Assembly: GCA_902801375.1 (NCBI GenBank)
Contig: CADCIB010000016.1
Location: 60,274-124,273 of the forward strand
DNA from: an uncultured Prevotellaceae bacterium
GTDB lineage: Bacteria > Bacteroidota > Bacteroidia > Bacteroidales > Bacteroidaceae
DNA length: 64,000 nt
Direction: 5' to 3'
Position 1 is the stretch's first letter, and every line of letters begins with the position of its first letter. This document shows, piece after piece, positions 57,825-64,000 of the stretch. The notes beneath the pieces were generated by a model that saw only the letters and a list, made by a program, of their open reading frames with translations, did no database searches and had not been told where the DNA came from. The position numbers and the translations under genes are program-made.

Positions 57825-59261
57825 ATGAAAAGAACAAAGATTATTGACGCTCTTCAGAGCACAGAATACGGAAAAGAAATTACGGTGATGGGGTGGGTGC
57901 GTACGCATCGCAGCAGCAAAGCCGTGGACTTCATCGCCCTGAACGACGGCTCCACCATCAAGAACATCCAGGTGGTGGTAGATGCCGGACAGGTGGATGA
58001 AGAAACATTGAAACAGATCACCACCGGTGCCTGCATCGGCGTGACGGGCGAGCTCGTGGAGAGCCCCGCACAAGGTCAGGCCAGCGAGGTGAAATGCCAG
58101 ACCATTACCATCTATGGCCTCTGCGGCAGCGACTACCCCATGCAAAAGAAAGGACAGTCGTTCGAGGTGATGCGTAAGAACGCTCACATGCGCCTCCGCA
58201 CCAACACCTTCGGAGCTGTGATGCGCATCCGCCACAACATGGCAATGGCCATCCACACCTATTTTCACGAACATGGATTCTTCTATTTCCACACACCGCT
58301 CATCACTGCCAGCGACTGCGAAGGTGCCGGCAACATGTTCCAGGTGACCACGAAGAACCTCTACGACCTGAAAAAGGACGAGCAGGGAAAGATTATTTAC
58401 GACGACGACTTCTTCGGAGAGCAGACATCGCTCACCGTCAGCGGTCAGCTTGAAGGCGAGCTCGGCGCAACGGCTTTGGGCGCCATCTACACCTTCGGAC
58501 CTACTTTCCGAGCCGAGAACAGCAACACTCCGCGCCACCTCGCAGAATTCTGGATGGTGGAGCCTGAGGTGGCATTCCTCGACCAGGAAGGACTGATGGA
58601 CCTCGAAGAGGACTTCATCAAGTATTGCGTACGCTGGGCTTTGGACCACTGTAAGGATGATTTGGAGTTCCTAAACAAGATGATCGACAAGACGCTCATC
58701 GCCCGACTGGAAGGTGTGTTGAAAGAAAACTTTGTGCGCCTGCCCTATACTGAAGGTATCAACATCCTGCAACAGGCCATCAAGGAAGGCAAGAAGTTTG
58801 AATTCCCCTGCGAGTGGGGCGACGACCTAGCGTCCGAGCACGAGCGCTACCTCGTGGAGGAGCACTTCAAGAAGCCTGTCATCATGACCGACTATCCCAC
58901 TGCCATCAAGGCATTCTACATGAAGCAGAACGAGGCCGACGGTGAGGGTTCTGTGGGCTACCATGGTGCGAAAGCTCCCGGCAAGACCATGCAAGGCACA
59001 GATGTGCTGTTCCCGCAGATCGGCGAAATTATCGGCGGCAGTGTGCGTGAAGAAGATTACGACAAACTGATGGCCGAAATCAACCAGCGCGGCATGGAGA
59101 CCGACAAACTGTGGTGGTATCTTGACACACGCCGTTGGGGAAGCTGCCCACACGGTGGTTTCGGACTCGGTTTCGAGCGACTCATCCTCTTCGTCACGGG
59201 CATGCAAAACATCCGCGACGTCATTCCCTTCCCACGTACACCCAAGAATGCAGAATTTTAA
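57825..59261 (+). CDS. asnS: Asparaginyl-tRNA synthetase
   Basis: A 478-residue class IIb synthetase. An N-terminal OB-fold anticodon-binding domain ([20 protein letters not shown]) precedes the catalytic core with motif 2 ([19 protein letters not shown]) and motif 3 ([17 protein letters not shown]). It charges tRNA-Asn directly. The gene follows rluB by about 91 nt on the same strand. Confidence 0.97.
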   Translation: MKRTKIIDALQSTEYGKEITVMGWVRTHRSSKAVDFIALNDGSTIKNIQVVVDAGQVDEETLKQITTGACIGVTGELVESPAQGQASEVKCQTITIYGLCGSDYPMQKKGQSFEVMRKNAHMRLRTNTFGAVMRIRHNMAMAIHTYFHEHGFFYFHTPLITASDCEGAGNMFQVTTKNLYDLKKDEQGKIIYDDDFFGEQTSLTVSGQLEGELGATALGAIYTFGPTFRAENSNTPRHLAEFWMVEPEVAFLDQEGLMDLEEDFIKYCVRWALDHCKDDLEFLNKMIDKTLIARLEGVLKENFVRLPYTEGINILQQAIKEGKKFEFPCEWGDDLASEHERYLVEEHFKKPVIMTDYPTAIKAFYMKQNEADGEGSVGYHGAKAPGKTMQGTDVLFPQIGEIIGGSVREEDYDKLMAEINQRGMETDKLWWYLDTRRWGSCPHGGFGLGFERLILFVTGMQNIRDVIPFPRTPKNAEF

Positions 59262-59287
59262 ATACAACAATTAATCAATAAAGCATT

Positions 59288-60901
59288 ATGAAAAAGATTA
59301 CATTCGCACTGCTGGCCATGCTTTCAGTGTTCGTAGTAAAGACAAGCGCGCAGAACTATCAGCCGCTTGAGAATGGCTACTACCGTATCCAAAATGCCGT
59401 GACGAAAAGGTACATCGCCGTTCACGACAACAAAGACATGTCGAACCGCGCAGGTGGTACCATCAACATGGACTTAGGTGCTATCGCACTGATCTCGGAG
59501 AGCGAGGCACAGACAGACCCAGGAACGATTATCCTTCTTGAGAAGAGGGGTAACATGTACTACAACCTGAGGGCGCAGGGTACAGACATCTATCAGATCA
59601 TGAACCGCAACGAGACCAACTTTGCTATCTCCTATGCAGGCGACCGCGAAGGCAAGCCCACCTACTCTGCCGTCATCCGCGCAACCGCCAGTGCCGGTTC
59701 CGCAACGGCTTACCTCGACGATGAGGGCGGATGGCTTGGTATCGACAACCAGACCACCAGCGCATGGTTCGTGGAGCCCATCGAAGCAGGTGAAGGTCTG
59801 GAAATCAACGCCTCACTGAAGGACGAAGACACCTACTTCAAGTCTTTCTACTCTTCGTTTGCCTACAAACTGCCCAACGGCGTCAGTGCCTACTATGCCA
59901 AAGGCTATGACAGCGAGGGCAAGGCTAACATGGTGGAAATCAAAAACAAGGTACCCGCTGCCACGCCGGTCATCCTGGCCAGCCAGTCTAATTCTTACAC
60001 ATTGACACCCATCAACGAGACTGTCTCTGCCGTTAGCGGCAACATCTTGAAGGGCGTCTATTTCAACATCAACAGCACATCGCACAATGGCAAATTCACC
60101 CATAAGAACCAGACAGCCATCGACCCAGCCACCATGCGCATCTTTGACTACGACGGCGGCATTCCACGCTTCGTGAAGAAAACCTCTGGCTATGTGGATG
60201 CTAACTCGGCCTACTTAGCCATCGACTCCAAACACCAAGACGATGTCTACAGCTGCAACCTCGTAGAACCCACAGAGGAACCCTCAACCATCACAGCCAA
60301 GAGCTACACCATCAAGTATGGCGACGAAATTCCTGAACTCGAGTACACCACCGAAGGTGGTCTGGTGATGGGAGTGCCCGCCCTCTCTTGCGAGGCAACA
60401 ATGGGATCGCCTGTGGGTGTCTACGACATCATCATTTCCAAGGGTACGGTGAGGAACAAGAAAGCCACATTCGTGAACGGAACGCTGACCATCGAGAAGG
60501 CTCCGCTAGAGGTGACACCTGGAGAATACTCCATGTACTTCGGAGAGGAAGTGCCCACATTCTACCTGGTATACTTCGGCTTCAAGAACCACGAGAATGA
60601 ATACACTCCGGGCGTGTTCACCTCTTACCCCGAAGCCACCTGTGAGGCTACCAGCAAGAGCGAACCTGGCGAATACCCCATCTATGTGAGCGGCGGTGAA
60701 GCTCCAAACTACGAACTGATCTACACCAATGGCATGCTAACCATCGATCCCAAGACAGGTATTGATGAAGTCATAGCAGCAGGCGGCACGTTCGACATCT
60801 ACGACCTGAACGGCATGCTTGTCAGAGAGAAAGCAAAGAATTTCGAAGGGGTTATGAAAGGCGTCTACATTGTCAACGGAGAAAAATACATAGTTAAATA
60901 A
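59288..60901 (+). CDS. Secreted MBG-domain protein with sorting tail
   Basis: A 537-residue secreted protein (signal MKKITFALLAMLSVFVVKTSA). Residues about 340-490 contain two MBG-type domains, each with YxIxYGDExPxLxY and GxxNYELxYxNGxLTI-like ends (here SYTIKYGDEIPELEY and NYELIYTNGMLTIDP). The first 330 residues are unrecognised. The end DIYDLNGMLVR and MKGVYIVNGEKYIVK is a type IX sorting tail. It lies 26 nt after asnS and ends before its own terminator. Confidence 0.85.
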   Translation: MKKITFALLAMLSVFVVKTSAQNYQPLENGYYRIQNAVTKRYIAVHDNKDMSNRAGGTINMDLGAIALISESEAQTDPGTIILLEKRGNMYYNLRAQGTDIYQIMNRNETNFAISYAGDREGKPTYSAVIRATASAGSATAYLDDEGGWLGIDNQTTSAWFVEPIEAGEGLEINASLKDEDTYFKSFYSSFAYKLPNGVSAYYAKGYDSEGKANMVEIKNKVPAATPVILASQSNSYTLTPINETVSAVSGNILKGVYFNINSTSHNGKFTHKNQTAIDPATMRIFDYDGGIPRFVKKTSGYVDANSAYLAIDSKHQDDVYSCNLVEPTEEPSTITAKSYTIKYGDEIPELEYTTEGGLVMGVPALSCEATMGSPVGVYDIIISKGTVRNKKATFVNGTLTIEKAPLEVTPGEYSMYFGEEVPTFYLVYFGFKNHENEYTPGVFTSYPEATCEATSKSEPGEYPIYVSGGEAPNYELIYTNGMLTIDPKTGIDEVIAAGGTFDIYDLNGMLVREKAKNFEGVMKGVYIVNGEKYIVK

Positions 60902-60920
60902 ATAATTACTGAATTCAAAG

Positions 60921-60954
60921 TTGCTCCCCTGCCGAGGGGAGCAATTTTCGTTTT
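60921..60954 (+). terminator. Terminator after the MBG-domain gene
   Basis: TTGCTCCCC and GGGGAGCAA pair over 9 bp with a 6-nt loop, followed by TTTTCGTTTT. It also rules out the upstream TTG as the recombinase start, because it would lie inside this hairpin. Confidence 0.85.
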
Positions 60955-60959
60955 ATAGG

Positions 60960-61985
60960 ATGCCTGTCATCAGAATTGATATACCCCAGGAACTGCTACT
61001 AAACTCTCAAAAAGAGGTGGTCATCAGGGTTAATCCGGCACAGTTGGTGCTGGAAGAGGAGGTACAGGCTTCCACGGAACCCACTTTTCTCTGTTTTATG
61101 GACAAGGTCATCGACTCGCTTCGCGCAAAAGGACAACTGCGGACAACCGAAACCTACCTCAGCACACGCAGCAGTTTTGCCCAGTTTCGCAAGGGGAGGG
61201 ACTGCCGTCTCGGCGAAATCGACCACCACCTGATTAATGCCTACGAAACATGGTTGAAGCAGCGGGGGGTGAAGAAGAATACCATCTCTTTCTATATGCG
61301 CATCCTGCGGGCTGTCTACAACAGAGCCATCGACCAACACGAACTTCCTGACATAAAGCCGTTCCGCCACGTCTACACCGGTGTGGAACGGACACGCAAA
61401 CGGGCCATTTCAGCCGAATTGCTGCAAGAGATACAGCGCCTCTACCCCAAGGTGAGCAAGGAGAAGCAGTTTGCCATCGACATGTTCTTCTTCAGCTTCT
61501 ATGCCCGTGGCATGTCGTTCGTCGATATGGCTTACCTGATGAAGACGGACATCGTGGCCAATGTCATCGTCTATCAGCGCCGAAAGACAGGACAACGGCT
61601 ACAGGTGAAGTGCGAGAAAGAGCTGATCGAAATCACCAGCAAATATGCAAACGATTCGCCGTTCCTGCTGCCCATCATCACCGACCAGACCGAACCGTCC
61701 TACCAGCAGTACCGCCGATGCCAGCGGCGCGTCAACCGCCATCTGAAAGAAATAGGTAAGACCTTGGGACTGCAGTTCCCGCTCACCACCTACGTGGCGC
61801 GCCACTCGTGGGCCACCATCGCACGCAACCTGGACATCCCCATCAGCGTCATCAGCGAGAGCATGGGACACACCAGCGAGAAGACAACGCGCATCTACCT
61901 CGACTCCATCAGCAGCAAGGTCATCGACCGCGCAAACCAAAGCATCATTGAAGCCGTCAGTCTTCATATTGATATAGAAAAATAA
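60960..61985 (+). CDS. Tyrosine site-specific recombinase
   Basis: A 341-residue integrase-family protein from MPVIRIDIPQELLL. Residues about 45-150 are the SAM-like core-binding domain. The catalytic part has the box I arginine in FYARGMSFVDM, ARHSWATIARN (box II Arg, with Tyr where His is usual three before it) and the nucleophile Tyr in TTRIYLDSI. It looks complete. No integrated element can be seen around it, so it may act as an orphan invertase or chromosomal recombinase. A striking inverted repeat follows at 61998-62036. Confidence 0.9.
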   Translation: MPVIRIDIPQELLLNSQKEVVIRVNPAQLVLEEEVQASTEPTFLCFMDKVIDSLRAKGQLRTTETYLSTRSSFAQFRKGRDCRLGEIDHHLINAYETWLKQRGVKKNTISFYMRILRAVYNRAIDQHELPDIKPFRHVYTGVERTRKRAISAELLQEIQRLYPKVSKEKQFAIDMFFFSFYARGMSFVDMAYLMKTDIVANVIVYQRRKTGQRLQVKCEKELIEITSKYANDSPFLLPIITDQTEPSYQQYRRCQRRVNRHLKEIGKTLGLQFPLTTYVARHSWATIARNLDIPISVISESMGHTSEKTTRIYLDSISSKVIDRANQSIIEAVSLHIDIEK

Positions 61986-61997
61986 CACTCTCTTCCT

Positions 61998-62036
61998 TCG
62001 GTACACAAGTTTGTGGTCCACAAGCTTGTGTACCGA
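61998..62036. repeat. 12-bp inverted repeat after the recombinase
   Basis: TCGGTACACAAG and CTTGTGTACCGA are perfect arms around a 15-nt spacer that itself holds TTGTGG / CCACAA. The nested symmetry, 12 nt beyond the recombinase stop, is more like a recombinase core site than a terminator. I did not see a second copy in the window. Confidence 0.65.
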
Positions 62037-62050
62037 GACTTTAACAGAAG

Positions 62051-62084
62051 AAAGGGCGGCCCCCGTTTGTCGGGGCCGCCCTTT
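62051..62084. terminator. Bidirectional terminator
   Basis: AAAGGGCGGCCCC and GGGGCCGCCCTTT form a perfect 13-bp stem with an 8-nt loop. Flanked by A and T on both sides, it separates the plus-strand recombinase from the minus-strand operon at 62135. Confidence 0.85.
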
Positions 62085-62134
62085 GCGAATTCTTATCTGT
62101 TTCGTACTTATAATTGTCATTCAGACCAGCAGAG

Positions 62135-63010
62135 TTACTCCTCCACCTCCATGACAACCCGAAGACCGATGTTGCCATAACGGAAGTCGGGCCGGTTGAA
62201 GCTTCTGTTGCTCGTACGGTTATACTCGGCCTTTTCTTTATAACTGCCGCCACGATATATGCGGAAGTCACCGGTCTTCGGCCCCGTGGGATTGTCATAC
62301 GACGAGGTACTATATTCTCCATACCAGTCCTGACACCATTCCCACACGTTGCCGTTCATGTCGTATATGCCAAGCTCATTAGCATTCTTTGTGCCGACTT
62401 CGTGTGTCATGTCATCGCTATTAGAGACATACCACGCAACATCATCTATATTGTCGCTGCCCGAATATTTATGGTTGCCACTCTTGATGCCACCTCTTGC
62501 TGCATATTCCCACTCAGCCTCAGTAGGTAAGCGGAACTTCTTTCCTGTCCGTTCGCTCAGAACATCAGCAAACTCATTACAGTCTTCCCAGCTGACATCT
62601 TCCATAGGAAGCTGATTGCTTTCGGTGTTCCACGCATAGTTCCAACCCATAACAGTCTCCCAAAGCTCTTGCGTCACCTCGGTCATACCGATATAGTAAC
62701 TATTGAGTCTTACAGGATGCGCTGGTTCCTCATAGGCTTTTACATCTTCACCTTGCTCGTCAGTGCCACCCATTGTGAACACGCCGCCTTCTACATAAAT
62801 CATTCTAAGGCCAACATCGCCCACTTGTATTGTCACGTCTTTCGGCAAATTGGGTTCTTCTTCCTCACTATATGTTGTGATACGCTCCACTTCTGTCGCT
62901 TTGAAACGCACTTCACTGCCATCAGTCTTATGAACAATAATACCCTGAGCCCAGGAAGTGTACGGCACGATGGCGAAACAACCCATCGCCAATAACTGTT
63001 TAAGATTCAT
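62135..63010 (-). CDS. FGE-sulfatase (SUMF1) domain secreted protein
   Basis: A 291-residue exported protein (signal MNLKQLLAMGCFAIVPYTSWA). Residues about 70-285 are a formylglycine-generating-enzyme-like domain: YVEGGVFTMGGTD, PTEAEWEYAARGG, MNGNVWEWCQDWYGEY and FRIYRGGSY. True FGE oxidises a cysteine of sulfatases to formylglycine. Many Bacteroidetes members of this fold lack the catalytic cysteines and have other roles. Residues 25-60 (IIVHKTDGSEVRFKATEVER) form a short beta domain common in Prevotella. It is downstream of the 172-residue gene in one operon. Confidence 0.88.
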   Translation of the reverse strand: MNLKQLLAMGCFAIVPYTSWAQGIIVHKTDGSEVRFKATEVERITTYSEEEEPNLPKDVTIQVGDVGLRMIYVEGGVFTMGGTDEQGEDVKAYEEPAHPVRLNSYYIGMTEVTQELWETVMGWNYAWNTESNQLPMEDVSWEDCNEFADVLSERTGKKFRLPTEAEWEYAARGGIKSGNHKYSGSDNIDDVAWYVSNSDDMTHEVGTKNANELGIYDMNGNVWEWCQDWYGEYSTSSYDNPTGPKTGDFRIYRGGSYKEKAEYNRTSNRSFNRPDFRYGNIGLRVVMEVEE

Positions 63011-63042
63011 CTTACTTATTGAATACTGTCAGATTAAAATGA

Positions 63043-63561
63043 TTATTTACAAAAAAATTTGAAAGAGCCTTTACCTGACCTGACTATGAAGGTTCCTTTC
63101 CCTAAAGAAGGTAGGTCTATGAAGGTTTCACCGCTTGCATTCAACACCTTTTTCTCGATAAGTCTTCCGCTCACGTCATAGATACCGACTTCAGCGTTTG
63201 GTGTGCCGGTGATGGTCAAGCTATTGGCGCGAAGATGAAACTGAGAAGCCATTTCAGACTTGTCTACAGCAGTAGCAACAGAAGGTATCTTTTCCAACGT
63301 AAACTTGTCTAAATCGTCATGCGTAAAAATCAGCCCTTTGTCACCATACTTGACTTGTACCTGATTCCCTTCTACTTTTATTTCCGGTTCATCACTGAAA
63401 GGAATCTCGGCCATCTTTGTAGAATAACTCTCATTAAACCATGCCACCAGCTTATACTTCGGGACATCATCCTCTTGCGCATGCAACGATGATGGAATAA
63501 TTGCCAATAGTGCCACCACTAACGATTGCACAATTGATAGAAGCCATTTCTGATTGTTCAT
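63043..63561 (-). CDS. Small secreted protein with sorting-domain-like end
   Basis: A 172-residue protein with a signal peptide ending SLHAQ. Residues 35-90 (YKLVAWFNESYSTKMAEI ... KFTLEKIP) form a short beta module. Residues 115-172 (LTITGTPNAEVGIYDVSGRLIEKK ... KGTFIVRSGKGSFKF) match a type IX C-terminal sorting domain. The rest is not recognised. The downstream gene starts 32 nt after its stop. Confidence 0.8.
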   Translation of the reverse strand: MNNQKWLLSIVQSLVVALLAIIPSSLHAQEDDVPKYKLVAWFNESYSTKMAEIPFSDEPEIKVEGNQVQVKYGDKGLIFTHDDLDKFTLEKIPSVATAVDKSEMASQFHLRANSLTITGTPNAEVGIYDVSGRLIEKKVLNASGETFIDLPSLGKGTFIVRSGKGSFKFFCK

Positions 63562-63584
63562 ATTCGATTGTGTTAAGATTCACA

Positions 63585-63620
63585 GAAGGTTGGTCGCTGC
63601 AAGCACAGCAACCAACCTTC
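63585..63620. terminator. Hairpin after the OmpA-family gene
   Basis: GAAGGTTGGTCGCTG and CAGCAACCAACCTTC pair with a single mismatch around a 6-nt loop. There is no strong T-run, so termination is only probable. Confidence 0.5.
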
Positions 63621-63639
63621 AGAATAAAACATATTGCGA

Positions 63640-64000
63640 TTACTCGACAACCTCTACCTGTGTCTCCTTCACCTCCTTGAGCACCTTCTTCACCTCGGTG
63701 GCACCGTCGGCGATACAGATGCTGACACGGTTCAGGTCGTTCTCCTCGAACGGCTGCACGGTGTCGCCATAGCTGGCGTAGGTGATGCGGTCCTCAGAGA
63801 TACCGTACTTCTCCTTCAGGTCGCGAACGACGATGTCTGCACGACCAGCGGCCAGACGGGCGTTGATCTTGGCATTACCTGTGCCAACATCAGCATAACC
63901 GCTGACAACAACCTTAGCCTGCGGATACTTCTTCAGGTAGTCGGCAACGTCCTTAATCTTCAGCTGCTCAGTCTCCGAAACGGTGATAGAGTTGATGGTG
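63640..64000 (-). CDS. OmpA-family protein, C-terminal part
   Basis: The last 119 codons of a minus-strand gene that continues beyond the window. They encode an OmpA-like peptidoglycan-binding domain: VVVSGYADVGTGNAKINARL, AAGRADIVVRDLKEKYGI and ITYASYGDTVQPFEENDLNR. The domain anchors outer-membrane proteins to the cell wall. The N-terminal barrel is outside the window. Confidence 0.9.
   Translation of the reverse strand, partial: TINSITVSETEQLKIKDVADYLKKYPQAKVVVSGYADVGTGNAKINARLAAGRADIVVRDLKEKYGISEDRITYASYGDTVQPFEENDLNRVSICIADGATEVKKVLKEVKETQVEVVE

Overview
The window looks like a chromosomal piece of a Prevotella-type Bacteroidales bacterium. Four things point there. Start codons lack Shine-Dalgarno sequences. 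Many genes have the Bacteroidetes -7 promoter element TAnnTTTG in front. There is a SusC/SusD outer-membrane locus. Many secreted proteins end in the short GIYIxNGKKxxxK tail typical of Prevotella type IX secretion cargo. No rRNA, tRNA or CRISPR array was seen.

Layout. (1) 1-611 has no gene, only G/C-rich hairpins and a terminator. (2) 612-16925, minus strand, is one probable eight-gene operon: SusC, SusD, an HExxH lipoprotein, a DUF4302-type lipoprotein, a BACON-like lipoprotein, an Omp28/thioredoxin-fold secreted protein and two large secreted proteins. A second Omp28 gene (17488-19359) diverges from it, next to the last codons of a lost AraC-type regulator. (3) 19399-21387 is surE-lpxB. 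(4) 21852-24391 holds a WYL regulator, a 68-residue CxxC protein and an ADP-ribosylglycohydrolase. (5) 24578-39042, minus strand, is the S10-spc-alpha ribosomal operon from rplC to rplQ, including secY, map, infA, rpmJ and rpoA. (6) 39100-50640 is an accessory block lying between rplC and rpsJ, which normally adjoin. It carries two large secreted proteins with matching C-termini, a smaller secreted protein, a partial second rpsJ, and on the plus strand an EcoRI-type adenine methyltransferase overlapping a DUF262-HNH nuclease behind a long, highly structured leader. (7) 50648-54183 is the str operon (rpsL, rpsG, fusA, damaged rpsJ). (8) 54817-61985, plus strand, has purB, an rluB-type pseudouridine synthase with a long arginine/glycine/tyrosine-rich N-terminus, asnS, an MBG-domain secreted protein and a tyrosine recombinase. 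(9) 62135-64000, minus strand, has an FGE-sulfatase-domain protein, a small secreted protein and the 3' end of an OmpA-family gene.

The most interesting parts are the methyltransferase/DUF262-HNH pair with its structured leader, which resembles an unclassified restriction-modification-like or defence module, and the way this block interrupts the ribosomal superoperon. Two essential genes, rpoA and rpsJ, carry frame-breaking internal deletions here. Both could be assembly errors, so the join around rpsJ should be verified before biological conclusions are drawn. Other points are a 7-bp tandem repeat just before the sorting tail of the Omp28 protein (a possible phase-variable switch), the WYL/CxxC/ADP-ribosylglycohydrolase trio, and a near-leaderless surE promoter.
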